Origin: Paenibacillus dokdonensis | GTDB taxonomy: Bacteria; Bacillota; Bacilli; Paenibacillales; Paenibacillaceae | DNA length: 64,000 bases | Assembly (NCBI RefSeq): GCF_004916975.1 | Contig: NZ_STGQ01000001.1 | Coordinates: 186,001-250,000 of the forward strand | Reading direction: 5' to 3' | Shown: positions 24,212 to 33,558 of the stretch, one piece after another | How the letters are laid out: every line of letters begins with the position of its first letter | Numbering within the stretch: the first letter of the stretch is position 1 | The notes under the pieces: generated by a model | Told to the model about the DNA's origin: nothing | What the model saw: the letters and a program-made list of their open reading frames with translations, nothing else | Databases searched by the model: none | Translations under genes and position numbers: made by a program

Positions 24212-25222
24212 ATGAAAAGAATGAAGCTTTTAACGGGGTTATTTTTAATGCTTGCGGTGATTTTGTCAGCCTGCGGCAAAGAGAATCAATCGTCAGAGCC
24301 TGCTGCATCGACAAGCACGAATCAAACAGCTACAGAAGGAAAGTCTGCTGAAAAAGCGGAGGAGCCTGCCGCCTCATCAGATACAAGAGTTGTGAAATAT
24401 CTGGATCAGGAATACACGCTTCCTTCCCATATAGAACGTATCGTCATTACAGGTGCCGTTGAAGCCATGGAAGATTCGATTGTCCTTGATGTGAATCCGG
24501 TCGGGGCCATCACTTTTTCCGGTGAATTCCCGCCGCTGTTCGAGTCCATCACCAAGAATGCCAAATCCGTCGGTGAAAAAATGGAGCCGAACTTTGAAAC
24601 CATTTTATCGCTTAAGCCGGATGTCATTTTGAGTTCAACCAAGTTTAAGCCTGAAGTGATTGAGAAGACGAAAAGAATTGCGCCAACCATCCCGTATTCT
24701 CATGTGTCAACCAATTGGGAAGCGAATCTGAGACTGCTTGGAGAGCTCAGTGGAAAGCAGGAGCAGGCGGAACAGGAAATTGCTAAGTATAAATCGGATC
24801 TGGAAGCAACCAAAGCCCAAATTGGCGATACCTTGAAGGATAAGAAGGTTCTTGCGATACGGATTCGCGCCGGTGAGCTCTACATATATCCGGAAAAGGT
24901 ATTCTTCAATCCGGTGCTCTACGAGGATCTTGGACTTACTGCACCTGCTGAAGTCAAAGCGGCCAAAGCCCAGGAGCTGATCTCGAAGGAGAAAATCGCC
25001 GAGTTGAATCCGGATGTTCTGTTTATTCAATCGTTGCCTGATGAAAACAAAGATACACCCAACGCACTTGATGATTTTCAAAAGGACCCGATTATCAAGA
25101 GCCTGAACGCATTCAAAAACGGTAAAGCATATGTGAATGTGGTTGATCCGCTCATGCAAGGCGGAACCGCATACAGCAAAATTGAGTTTTTGAAAGCAGC
25201 AGCAGCTAAGCTTACGGAGTAG
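24212..25222 (+). CDS. feuA: Iron-siderophore-binding lipoprotein (FeuA-like)
   Basis: A 336-residue substrate-binding lipoprotein of the iron/B12 ABC-importer class. Lipobox 'VILSAC' with the cysteine at about residue 21, then an Ala/Ser/Glu-rich linker to residue 60. The body follows B. subtilis FeuA closely: 'RIVITGAVEAMEDSIVLDV', 'SVGEKMEPNFETILSLKPD', 'LAIRIRAGELYIYPEKVFF', 'DPLMQGGTAYSKIEFLKAA'. FeuA binds ferric bacillibactin and enterobactin, so a catecholate siderophore is the likely ligand. First gene of the transporter operon behind a near-consensus Fur box. Confidence 0.93.
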   Translation: MKRMKLLTGLFLMLAVILSACGKENQSSEPAASTSTNQTATEGKSAEKAEEPAASSDTRVVKYLDQEYTLPSHIERIVITGAVEAMEDSIVLDVNPVGAITFSGEFPPLFESITKNAKSVGEKMEPNFETILSLKPDVILSSTKFKPEVIEKTKRIAPTIPYSHVSTNWEANLRLLGELSGKQEQAEQEIAKYKSDLEATKAQIGDTLKDKKVLAIRIRAGELYIYPEKVFFNPVLYEDLGLTAPAEVKAAKAQELISKEKIAELNPDVLFIQSLPDENKDTPNALDDFQKDPIIKSLNAFKNGKAYVNVVDPLMQGGTAYSKIEFLKAAAAKLTE

Positions 25223-25258
25223 AAATAAACAACGAGTTCAATATAAGGCGTGTTGATT

Positions 25259-26266
25259 ATGCAGCTTAAACGTACGCTGCCGGCGGTTATTCTTGGAATA
25301 GCCCCGGCAGCCATTGTGTTATTAATTCTTGCTTCGATTTTGTATGGTGCCAAAAATATCACAGCCGGTGAAGTCTGGAACTCTATTTTTGCTTTTAATC
25401 CGGATAATGTAGATCACCAGATTATTATCTCTTCCCGTCTGCCGCGTGCCGTTGGTGCCATGCTGATAGGGGCATTCCTTGCGGTCTCTGGGGCTTTAAT
25501 GCAGGGTATGACACGTAATTATTTGGCTTCGCCGTCCATTATGGGCGTGTCAGACGGATCTATTTTTGCCGTAACGATATGTATGGTATTTCTACCGAAC
25601 GTGAATCCGAATATGTATATTATCAGTTCGCTGATTGGCTCTGCCTTCGGTGCAGCTGTGGTCTTTGGATTGGCCTGGTGTATTCCGAACGGGCTTAGTC
25701 CTGTGAAGCTGGCTATTCTCGGTTCCATTATGGGCACTTTTCTCAGCGGGACGGCGCATGCGATAGCAACCTATTTTCAGGTTTCGCAAAATATCAGCTT
25801 TTGGTATAACGCCCGGCTGCATCAAATGGATCCCGAGCTTATCCGGTTAAGCATTCCATTTGCCATTGTCGGCTTGGCGCTGGCTCTGGTGATATCGAAA
25901 TCCATCTCGGCATTGTCGCTGGGTGAAGAGGTTGCCAAAGGACTAGGCATCCGTACCTGGCTGACGGAGGCTTTGGCTATTTTGGCTGTCGTCCTGCTGA
26001 CAGGGGTCTCGGTGGCCCTCGCTGGTAAAGTGGCTTTTGTAGGTCTGATTATTCCGCATATTGCCCGTTTTTGTTCAGGCTCGGATTACCGCTGGGTCAT
26101 CCCGGTGTCCGGTGTGATGGGCGGAATCTTCCTTGCGCTGTGTGATATTGTGGCGCGCTTTATCAATTACCCGTTCGAAACGCCTGTAGGTGTGGTCACG
26201 TCCTTGATCGGCGTGCCTCTCTTCTTGTATCTCATCCGAACAAGAGGGGGGGCACAGCGTGAGTAA
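25259..26266 (+). CDS. feuB: Siderophore ABC transporter permease (FeuB-like)
   Basis: A 335-residue FecCD-type permease with about ten membrane segments. Family motifs: 'SSRLPRAVGAMLIGAFLAVSG', 'GMTRNYLASPSIMGVSDGS', and near the end 'GKVAFVGLIIPHIARFCSG', the cytoplasmic coupling loop that contacts the ATPase. Of three close start codons (GTG 25250, TTG 25253, ATG 25259) ATG is best placed after AAGG. Its end overlaps feuC by 8 bases. It partners with FeuC to move the siderophore from FeuA into the cell. Confidence 0.92.
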   Translation: MQLKRTLPAVILGIAPAAIVLLILASILYGAKNITAGEVWNSIFAFNPDNVDHQIIISSRLPRAVGAMLIGAFLAVSGALMQGMTRNYLASPSIMGVSDGSIFAVTICMVFLPNVNPNMYIISSLIGSAFGAAVVFGLAWCIPNGLSPVKLAILGSIMGTFLSGTAHAIATYFQVSQNISFWYNARLHQMDPELIRLSIPFAIVGLALALVISKSISALSLGEEVAKGLGIRTWLTEALAILAVVLLTGVSVALAGKVAFVGLIIPHIARFCSGSDYRWVIPVSGVMGGIFLALCDIVARFINYPFETPVGVVTSLIGVPLFLYLIRTRGGAQRE

Positions 26267-27278
26267 AATATCACATAGACGGTTTTGGACGGTCACGGTC
26301 TCGGGACTATTTCTTGCCGCAGCTGCCGTATATCTCAGCTTAACGAACGGGACGTTTGATATGTCCGTGCTCGATGTTATCAAAACGCTGCTGAGGATTC
26401 ATCCCCAGCCGGAGCATGATCTGGTGGTATTCGAATTCCGTCTCCCCCGGATCGTACTTGGAGCACTTGTAGGCTTTGCTCTGGGAATTGCCGGGGCAAT
26501 CATCCAAGGCGTAACGAGAAACGGGCTCGCAGATCCTGGGATATTGGGCGTCAATGCAGGAGCTGGGCTGTCCGTCGTGTTATTCATGTTTTTATTCCAA
26601 GGGAGCATCTCCGCCACGGGCTGGCTTGGAGTGATGATGATGCCTATATTTGGCGTGGCCGGCGGTCTGGCGGCAACGACAGCCATTTATATGTTCGCCA
26701 GAGAGGGAGGCAAGCTTGATCCCCAGCGGTTGATCCTGGTAGGTATCGCCATCGCCTCAGGCTTTGGAGCCCTCACCGTGTACATTTCTCTAAAAATGAA
26801 CCCGAGCGATTACGAGATGGCTGTCGTCTGGCTCGCAGGGAGTCTGCATAGCGCCAACTGGAAATTTGTTGTTACGATGCTGCCATGGCTGCTGCTTTTA
26901 CCGTTGATTTGCATGCGTTCCCATGTACTTGATCTGTTTCAGCTGAGCAGTGAAAGCCAGAAAAGCCTAGGCATGTCGGTAGAACGGGAAAAGAATATAT
27001 TTCTGCTATGCAGCGTCGGGCTGGTCAGCGCCAGTGTCGCCGTATCCGGCAGCATCGCTTTTATCGGCTTAATCGCTCCTCATCTGGCCAGACGGCTTGT
27101 AGGTTTGCGGCATATTCATATCATCCCGGTCAGCGGTGTTGTCGGCATGATCATGGTGCTTGTTGGCGATTTTATCGGGAAAACCATATTTGCCCCGGCT
27201 GAACTGGCTGTTGGCATTGTCGTGTCCATTATCGGTGTACCCTATTTTGTTTTTCTGTTAATTCGCTCACGTGCGTAA
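26259..27278 (+). CDS. feuC: Siderophore ABC transporter permease (FeuC-like)
   Basis: A 339-residue FecCD permease, second half of the pair. Starts at GTG 26259 inside the feuB end, a translationally coupled overlap. Motifs 'FEFRLPRIVLGALVGFALG', 'GVTRNGLADPGILGVNAGA' and the coupling loop 'SIAFIGLIAPHLARRLVG'. No ATP-binding subunit follows; in B. subtilis the Feu system borrows the ATPase YusV encoded elsewhere, and the same is expected here. Confidence 0.92.
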   Translation: MSKISHRRFWTVTVSGLFLAAAAVYLSLTNGTFDMSVLDVIKTLLRIHPQPEHDLVVFEFRLPRIVLGALVGFALGIAGAIIQGVTRNGLADPGILGVNAGAGLSVVLFMFLFQGSISATGWLGVMMMPIFGVAGGLAATTAIYMFAREGGKLDPQRLILVGIAIASGFGALTVYISLKMNPSDYEMAVVWLAGSLHSANWKFVVTMLPWLLLLPLICMRSHVLDLFQLSSESQKSLGMSVEREKNIFLLCSVGLVSASVAVSGSIAFIGLIAPHLARRLVGLRHIHIIPVSGVVGMIMVLVGDFIGKTIFAPAELAVGIVVSIIGVPYFVFLLIRSRA

Positions 27279-27308
27279 GCAAGAAAAGGTTCAACAGGGG
27301 GAGTAATT

Positions 27309-28865
27309 ATGATTCGATATCAGCAGCTTACGGTTGGTGATCGGAAGTTGATTCTCTATTTGCCGCCATCTTATGAGAAGTCAGATCGCCGTTTTCCGGT
27401 CGCTTATGTTCAGGATGGCGGGGATCTTTTTACCGATTGTGCTAATTATCTAGAGCATTTGTATGCATCCGGCCAGCTGGAAGAGATCATTCTGGTTGGC
27501 GTCGTATCCGATGAGCGAAATGCTGAATATACGCCATGGCCAGCTGCTGCGCTAGTGGAAAGTTATCCGCCTTTTGCCGGAGGGGGACGAGCTTATGCGG
27601 ATGAAGTTGCAGATGTGCTTAAGCCCTATATCGACAGCCACTACCGTACGGAAAGGCAGGCGGAAACAACCGGCATCATTGGCGGCTCATTCGGTGGCTT
27701 GATCGCATTCTTTGCAGGGTGCTGGCGTCCGGAGACCTTTGGCCGCATCGGCCTGGTATCGGCTTCCTTCTGGTATGAGGGCGTTATGGATTTTATTCGG
27801 GAGCATAAGGGAATGGAAGGTCAGCAGCGTGTTTACATGTCTGTTGGAAGCAATGAAGGCATTTATAAAGAGAACCGGCAGAGGTTCATGGTAGAGAATA
27901 CGAAGGAAGTTCATCGGTTATGGACGGAAAAGGGGATGCCGGCAAGCCGGTTGAAGCTGACTATAGATCAAGAGGGTACTCATGATCCGCTCTTTATGGT
28001 AAAGCAGTTTCCGGAGTCGCTGAAGTGGCTGTTCGGGAAGGAAACAAGCGATCCCAAGCCAGCTTTGACCCGTTTGGGAGAAGCACATATTCCCGGGACG
28101 CTTACGTGGAGCATGAACTCAGGCCTGACGGGACGCGAATACCGTATCTTCATCGCCGAACCCATGGGTCCACCGCCGGAAGGAGGCTTCCCTGTTCTTT
28201 ATACGCTGGATGCCAATGCTTCTTTCGGCTCGCTCGCGGAGGCTGTCAGACTGCAGTCTAGAGGCCCGCATGGCATTCCGCCTGCTGTCATTGTCGGCAT
28301 TGGCTATGATTCCTCCGAGCCCATTGTAACCAAGGAGCGGTTTTATGATTATACCGTGTATGCGGATGAGCATGAGCTCCCTGCAAGACCTGATGGTTCC
28401 GCTTGGCCTCATACAGGAGGAGTGGAGGCGTTTCTTGACTTTATGGAGTATGAACTGAAGCCTGCCGTGGAGGAGGCCTTTCCCGTTGATCGTTCCAGAC
28501 AGTCTCTTTTCGGCCATTCTCTCGGCGGTTTCCTGACCTTGTATACCCTGTTTACGCGGCCCTCTGCATATCGTCGTTATTTTGCGGCAAGTCCATCGGT
28601 ATGGTGGAAAAATCATATGTTGCTTAAGTTATGGGAAAATACAAAAGAAGATTTAGAGCTTGAAAAGACGGACATTGAGCTGCATCTGAGTGTGGGGGAG
28701 TTCGAAAAGCCTCACATGATCAGCGATGCGAAGGAGCTGTATCAAACCCTGGCAGCAAGCGGCCGGGGTCCACAAAGCATTTCAATGCTTGAGGTTCAGG
28801 GCGAAGGACATGTATCTATTCTGCCATCATTAATCAGTCCCATGCTCCGCAGGGTGACTTCTTGA
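27309..28865 (+). CDS. Double siderophore esterase (YbbA-like and IroE/BesA-like fusion)
   Basis: A 518-residue protein made of two alpha/beta-hydrolase units of the enterochelin-esterase type. Unit 1 (about 1-243): 'FPVAYVQDGGDLF', nucleophile serine in 'GIIGGSFGGLIAFFAG', histidine in 'DQEGTHDPLFM'. Unit 2 (about 260-515): 'FPVLYTLDANASFGS', serine in 'SLFGHSLGGFLTLY', histidine in 'VQGEGHVSILP'. Both triads look complete. B. subtilis encodes YbbA beside feu and BesA elsewhere; here both activities appear on one chain. It presumably hydrolyses the imported ferri-siderophore trilactone to free iron. GGGGGAG precedes the ATG by 7 bases; same strand as feuABC, 30 bases after feuC. Confidence 0.85.
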   Translation: MIRYQQLTVGDRKLILYLPPSYEKSDRRFPVAYVQDGGDLFTDCANYLEHLYASGQLEEIILVGVVSDERNAEYTPWPAAALVESYPPFAGGGRAYADEVADVLKPYIDSHYRTERQAETTGIIGGSFGGLIAFFAGCWRPETFGRIGLVSASFWYEGVMDFIREHKGMEGQQRVYMSVGSNEGIYKENRQRFMVENTKEVHRLWTEKGMPASRLKLTIDQEGTHDPLFMVKQFPESLKWLFGKETSDPKPALTRLGEAHIPGTLTWSMNSGLTGREYRIFIAEPMGPPPEGGFPVLYTLDANASFGSLAEAVRLQSRGPHGIPPAVIVGIGYDSSEPIVTKERFYDYTVYADEHELPARPDGSAWPHTGGVEAFLDFMEYELKPAVEEAFPVDRSRQSLFGHSLGGFLTLYTLFTRPSAYRRYFAASPSVWWKNHMLLKLWENTKEDLELEKTDIELHLSVGEFEKPHMISDAKELYQTLAASGRGPQSISMLEVQGEGHVSILPSLISPMLRRVTS

Positions 28866-28908
28866 AACCCGCAGAAGCATAAGCTGCATCAAAATTCCAA
28901 AAACGAAC

Positions 28909-28948
28909 AAACGCTTTTCGCCAACATTGGGGGAGCGTTTTTTATTTT
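28909..28948 (+). terminator. Terminator of the feu operon
   Basis: AAACGCT pairs with AGCGTTT, with inner CC/GG pairs, followed by TTTATTTT. Confidence 0.75.
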
Positions 28949-29075
28949 AAAAAAAGCAGATGTGCCTGTTTCCTCGAACCGACAACGTTTTCGATTTATC
29001 TTGTAAGTTGGTCGGGTTTCTGGAATACTGGTTTTGTTCGAATGAAATGTAAACGCTGTTATGGGGAGGGAGAAT

Positions 29076-29741
29076 ATGCGCGTCTGCGTATTATGCGATG
29101 ACAACTGGCATCCGGCTCATGTGATCAAGGAAGGCTTGGAGCCGCTGCGGAAACATGGCTTTGAATTTGATTATATTCTGGCAACCGGATCTGATTTTCA
29201 GGAGCATGCTGAGGAAGGGTTACATGAATATCCCGTGCTTCTTATTAGCAAATCCAACAGGGTGTCGGCAGAAGAGGAAGAGCCTTGGATCTCAATACAG
29301 ATGGAGCAGGGGCTTCAATCTTATGTGAATAGGGGCGGTGCGCTTCTGGTCATCCACTCAGGTACTGTGGGATATAGGGATTCGCAGGTCATGCGTGAAC
29401 TGGTGGGTGCCGTATTCAACCATCATCCCGAGCAGTGCCAGGTAACGATGAAGCCGGTTGAGGAGCACCCGATTGCACAAGGTATCCATGAATTTACGAT
29501 AAAAGATGAGCATTACTTTGTCGATGTCACAGCGGGCCATGATAAGGATATTTTTCTGTCCGCCAGCTCGGAGCATGGACAGCAGCCGGGAGGGTGGACA
29601 AGGCAGCAGGGAGCGGGATATGTATGTGTACTGACACCGGGTCACAACCTGGAGGTATGGCTGCATCCGGAGTACCAGAAATTGCTGAGACAATCTTTGG
29701 AATGGTGCTTGCATAACAGACAGGGGAGAGATGCTGGATGA
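29076..29741 (+). CDS. ThuA-like protein (glutamine-amidotransferase-like fold)
   Basis: A 221-residue protein of the ThuA family, a class I glutamine-amidotransferase-like fold lacking the catalytic cysteine. 'VCVLCDDNWHPAHVIKEGL' opens the fold; 'RGGALLVIHSGTVGY' and 'DEHYFVDV' and 'GAGYVCVLTPGHNLEVW' are typical ThuA blocks. ThuA members take part in trehalose or other sugar utilisation; biochemistry is poorly known. ATG 29076 is chosen over the frame's earlier ATG (29061) because GGGAGG then fits. Its end overlaps the next gene by 4 bases (ATGA). Confidence 0.8.
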   Translation: MRVCVLCDDNWHPAHVIKEGLEPLRKHGFEFDYILATGSDFQEHAEEGLHEYPVLLISKSNRVSAEEEEPWISIQMEQGLQSYVNRGGALLVIHSGTVGYRDSQVMRELVGAVFNHHPEQCQVTMKPVEEHPIAQGIHEFTIKDEHYFVDVTAGHDKDIFLSASSEHGQQPGGWTRQQGAGYVCVLTPGHNLEVWLHPEYQKLLRQSLEWCLHNRQGRDAG

Positions 29742-30397
29742 CACAGGTCGTACTTATCACAGAGGCTCAGCATCCTTGGAGCATTGCCCTTTGCCGATAT
29801 TTTGCAATGCATCAGTGGACGGTTATTGCCTGCAGCCCTGAGAGCATAGGCTTAAACTTTACAGGGACGGAACAGATCCACACCGTAACGCTTGATCCAC
29901 GGTCGAAGGACTCCGTTCAAGCTGCGGCTGCTCATGTTCAGCGTATCACCGATCGTATCGATTTGATCGTCAGCCAGACGGTGTCGACAGGAGACGGTGA
30001 GATTGCAGGCATAGCCTCCATGTCCCCTGCAGGGCTGCTGGATTCCTTTAACGGGAATGCTCTTGGAGCGATCCGGGTTGTGGAGGCATTTTTGCCTATA
30101 ATGCATCAAGGGTTGAAGCGGATTGCGCTTCTTACGGACCCGAAGGGAAGCTTGGGTCTCAGCCTATCCGGAAGCAGTATCGCTTACAGCATGTCGAAGG
30201 CTGCTTTACATATGGCTTATACAATGATGCATGGGGATTTAAGCCGTGAAGGTTACACCTTCCGTTTGTATGCACCTGCGACAGAGGTAGATATGAATCT
30301 TTCTGCTGAAGCCGCATTTCGCTATTTTACACGTTCACGCGAGGATGAGGAAAGAATGGTGCTATTAAATGAAGCGGGTGCAGAGGTTCCGTTATAA
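29738..30397 (+). CDS. Degenerate short-chain dehydrogenase-like protein
   Basis: A 219-residue SDR-fold protein. The catalytic region 'GSSIAYSMSKAALHMAYTM' keeps the Tyr-x-x-x-Lys pair (YSMSK) and a serine before it. The cofactor glycine motif at the N-terminus is lost: 'LITEAQHPWSIALCRYF' stands where TGxxxGxG is expected. It may bind no NAD(P) or serve as a partner of the intact SDR that follows. Overlaps the ThuA-like gene by 4 bases, so it is part of that operon. Confidence 0.7.
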   Translation: MTQVVLITEAQHPWSIALCRYFAMHQWTVIACSPESIGLNFTGTEQIHTVTLDPRSKDSVQAAAAHVQRITDRIDLIVSQTVSTGDGEIAGIASMSPAGLLDSFNGNALGAIRVVEAFLPIMHQGLKRIALLTDPKGSLGLSLSGSSIAYSMSKAALHMAYTMMHGDLSREGYTFRLYAPATEVDMNLSAEAAFRYFTRSREDEERMVLLNEAGAEVPL

Positions 30398-30425
30398 CGG
30401 CATAGAGAGGGGGAAAAGAGCAAGT

Positions 30426-31160
30426 ATGAACAAAACGGCAGTTGTGACAGGTGCTGACCGCGGCCTTGGTCTTGGAATGACCAAGAGGCTGTTAGAGCAG
30501 GGCTGGTACGCGTTTGCAGGCAGTTACATGGCAGACTGGCCTGAACTGCAGCAGCTGGCGCAGGCGGAGCCCCAGCGCTTAAGACTCATTCCGCTGGATG
30601 TTTCCAGCGACAGGAGTGTGCAGGAAGCCGGCAGGATGATTTCGGATCAGGCAGGGCAGGTGGACTTGCTGATCAATAATGCGGGGATATCCACCCGGCA
30701 GTTTAGCAGCATCCATGAACTGCAGGATGACGAAGAAGTGCTGCGCATATTCAGTGTAAATGCTGTCGGTCCAATGCGTATGGTACAAGCCCTGCAGCCG
30801 CTCATGGAACGAAGTGAATGGAAGCGGCTCTGCTTCGTTTCATCAGAAGCCGGCAGTTTGGCGCGAAGCCACCGGGATAACTGGTACGGCTACTGCATGT
30901 CCAAGACAGCGTTGAACCGCGGTGTCCAATGTCTGTTTGATGAGCTTCGGCCGATGGGCTACACGTTCCGTTTATATCACCCCGGCTGGGTGAAATCCTA
31001 TATGTCCGGTCAGCTCAGCCCCGAAGGAGAACTGGATGCGAATGATGCGGCTCGCATGGCCGTTTCTTATTTTCTTCGAAATCGGTATCAGGATCAAGAG
31101 ACGTCGGAAGAAGACCGATTAGTGATGAGAGATTGGCTTGGACGGGAATGGCCCTGGTAA
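30426..31160 (+). CDS. Short-chain dehydrogenase/reductase
   Basis: A 244-residue classical SDR. Cofactor motif T-G-A-D-R-G-L-G-L-G near residue 8 ('VVTGADRGLGLGMTKRLLE'), 'LINNAGIS' near 80, and the catalytic Tyr-Lys in 'WYGYCMSKTALNRGVQ'. The frame opens 57 bases earlier, but AGAGGGGG before ATG 30426 sets the start. Third gene of a ThuA-SDR-SDR operon, which suggests oxidoreduction of a sugar or sugar acid; substrate unknown. Ends at a strong bidirectional terminator. Confidence 0.87.
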   Translation: MNKTAVVTGADRGLGLGMTKRLLEQGWYAFAGSYMADWPELQQLAQAEPQRLRLIPLDVSSDRSVQEAGRMISDQAGQVDLLINNAGISTRQFSSIHELQDDEEVLRIFSVNAVGPMRMVQALQPLMERSEWKRLCFVSSEAGSLARSHRDNWYGYCMSKTALNRGVQCLFDELRPMGYTFRLYHPGWVKSYMSGQLSPEGELDANDAARMAVSYFLRNRYQDQETSEEDRLVMRDWLGREWPW

Positions 31161-31186
31161 GGAACTGTGGCGCTCATTTTGAATAT

Positions 31187-31227
31187 AATAGAAGCCCTTC
31201 TGCATTCATGGCAGAAGGGCTTCTATT
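31187..31227. terminator. Bidirectional terminator
   Basis: AATAGAAGCCCTTCTGC pairs perfectly with GCAGAAGGGCTTCTATT around ATTCATG; serves the SDR operon and the convergent DUF2804 gene. Confidence 0.9.
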
Positions 31228-31238
31228 ATGAAACGAAA

Positions 31239-32261
31239 TTACCAGTTATTCACTGCATGCTCCATGAAAGCCATCATATCTTTCACTTCCAGCACCGTGC
31301 CGTCATCCAGGACGGCTTTGCCGGTGAACCGGCCAAAAATTTGATGGCAGCCATTGTCTACGAACAGCATTTTCGTCTCGGTATAACGGTCGAACACGGG
31401 CTCAAAATCCATTTCGAAACGCCCGTCGTCGCTGGTGAATGTTTTCGGAGACATGTATCCGCCCGCAGCCAGATCCACATATACATGGTTCAGCTTATGC
31501 GAGGTTCCGTTGTAGAAAAGAATGTTTTCGGTGGCAGCCTCCGTATTGCCGAATCCAAAACCGATATTGAAGCCAAAGCGTTTACCGTCAATCCAGGTGC
31601 TTCCGTTGCCCCAGAACCACTCATGGCTGAACGGCCATACACCGCGGCCCCAGTCGATGAGTCCAAATGCGGTATCCGGCTCGAACGTGATGGTATTCCC
31701 CCCGATCTTCACCGTACCGCTGGCAGGCATGCAGTTGATTTTATGATTGTAGTAAAAATGCTGGGGATGATCATCAAACGGTGTTGCGATGACCAGTGAC
31801 TCCAGGTCGGGCTGGGAGAGAAGAATATCAACTTCCATATTATGCTGCACTTTAGGATCACGGGTCTTGCAGCGAAGACGGCGTCCGCCTCTGTATACCT
31901 CAAACTGCATGTCGATCTTTTTACGCTGAACCGCAAGATCTCCATGCTCGGCCGATTCCGGCATCTTCAGCCTGTTAAAAGGGAGAACCAGCATATCGGT
32001 AACGGTGTAGGTCTTTTCATTCTTGAAATCGATCAGCATGGCGGAGACATTGCCGGCATAAGAGACATGGCCTATCGTCAGCTGAAGGCAGAAGTCATCA
32101 TTGGATACCTGGTAGAAGTCCCATTCCTTGATACGCCATGGTGCGGATTTAATATTACGCCGATTATAGTGCATGACCGCTTTGGTAGAATAGCCCTTCT
32201 GCATCAAGGTGCCATTGGGATAGAGCAAATCTGAAAATGTCGTAATGCGATGATTGTTCAT
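31239..32261 (-). CDS. DUF2804 family protein
   Basis: A 340-residue soluble beta-rich protein of the DUF2804 family, whose function is not known. Conserved-looking blocks include 'AFGLIDWGRGVWPFSHEWFW', 'WIDGKRFGFNIGFGFGN' and 'MLFVDNGCHQIFGRF', with many aromatic residues as in carbohydrate- or lipid-binding sandwiches. GAGGAGG precedes the ATG. Its start overlaps the end of a decayed MFS gene on the same strand, so the two were an operon; the transporter's loss leaves this gene without its likely partner. Confidence 0.8.
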   Translation of the reverse strand: MNNHRITTFSDLLYPNGTLMQKGYSTKAVMHYNRRNIKSAPWRIKEWDFYQVSNDDFCLQLTIGHVSYAGNVSAMLIDFKNEKTYTVTDMLVLPFNRLKMPESAEHGDLAVQRKKIDMQFEVYRGGRRLRCKTRDPKVQHNMEVDILLSQPDLESLVIATPFDDHPQHFYYNHKINCMPASGTVKIGGNTITFEPDTAFGLIDWGRGVWPFSHEWFWGNGSTWIDGKRFGFNIGFGFGNTEAATENILFYNGTSHKLNHVYVDLAAGGYMSPKTFTSDDGRFEMDFEPVFDRYTETKMLFVDNGCHQIFGRFTGKAVLDDGTVLEVKDMMAFMEHAVNNW

Positions 32262-33350
32262 AGATTTAGATCCTCCTCATGTAATGGTTGTATGGAGACA
32301 GGATGCATGCGGCTGCGATGCAGTCTGTTCGCTGGTAACAGAGGTAGAAAGGTGAACAAAGTCAGCAAGGCCGAGAACAGGAATAGCATGTTGCTGGGGA
32401 CGGTACCCATAACACCGTCAATCTCCATCCGGATACCGTTGTACTGGATAATGTAATAGGAGATCAGCGGTCCGACTACCATCGGGATACAGATGCCGAA
32501 GACCTGCTTAATGCCTTCGAATTGCCCGCGTTGGTCCTCCGGGTGGAGTGCGCCTGCAGTCATGTAGGACATATGAAGGTAGTTGTTAAAGTAGATGGTG
32601 ATATAAGGGAAATAAACATTAAATCCTATGAAGTAAACGGCATTAATGACAAAGACCCAGAAGAGTTCCTGATTAGCCATCACCGTCTTTAACTTAAACA
32701 CGCTGGCAAATTGATGGAAGTATCCTTTTTCATGCCGGACGGCCTTGAGATGGGGGGCATCCTGGAGTGTAAATATCGTAAATATACCCATGATAATGAC
32801 GAAGCTGCCCATAAATACGAAGAAAGGAAAAAAGTCGAATTTATCTACAATGATACCCGATACAACCGCACCGAATATGGTAGCAAGCACGGGCATAGCT
32901 GCGAAGGTACCAACCCAGTTTGCCGCGGTTACGCTCATTGGAAATATCCGTCGTCCACGGATTAAATGCGGCATCGTAACCTGTCGATCCAAAAAAGCTC
33001 ATAATCGCATCAGTGGCAACAACAATGACTATGGCGGAGATGAAAGGATTTTTAGGCATGAATTCGGTAGCGCCGAAGCCAATGGTAAAAAGGCCCCATA
33101 AAATGTACCCGGCAGCTATAAATGGCTTGCGCTTGCCTGCACGATCACTCCATGTTCCTATGACGAAAGTCGCCAGTGTTGATATGACAGCGCTTACACC
33201 AACCATCCAGGAAATGATCGCCGGATCCTTAGCGATCTTGGCGTACACGAATGTGTTAAACCAAGAGTTCTCAATATTCCAGCATATTTGTCCGCTCATT
33301 CCGAGAATCCAGATCAGCAGCCAATTTCTTTTAGAAATGCTGTTATTCAT
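32258..33350 (-). pseudogene. MFS transporter gene with frameshift and internal deletion
   Basis: The N-terminal half reads from ATG 33350 ('ISKRNWLLIWILGMSGQICW', loop 'GTWSDRAGKRKPF') to 'NERNRGKL'. The homologous text then continues one frame off ('VGTFAAMPVLATIFGAVVSG') down to 32258, so a frameshift lies near 32911-32922. A second lesion is an in-frame loss: 'NYLHMSYMTAG' runs straight into 'LHPEDQRGQFEGIKQ', where relatives have roughly a hundred more residues (about three membrane helices), near 32545. The family resembles SLC45/sugar-type facilitators. Not functional. Confidence 0.8.
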
Positions 33351-33519
33351 GCCTTCACGGCTCCCCCAATATAATTGAAGACTTGTCTTTATAGGAGGTC
33401 TTCTGTGAACATTATATGGGATAGCAGTACCAAGAATCACCATAAATTTTAATTCATAGTAGCTAGAATAGCAGGCCATAGGAGCGTTACATGAGCTGGA
33501 GGTTTTGATTTTTACTATA

Positions 33520-33550
33520 AAAAAGCCCTTCTGCTTCATGCAGAAGGGGA
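33520..33550 (-). terminator. Terminator before the DUF2804/MFS unit
   Basis: On the minus strand CCCTTCTGC pairs with GCAGAAGGG and is followed by CTTTTTTA; it ends transcription of the second MFS gene and MarR. Confidence 0.8.
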
Positions 33551-33558
33551 ATCAAGTC

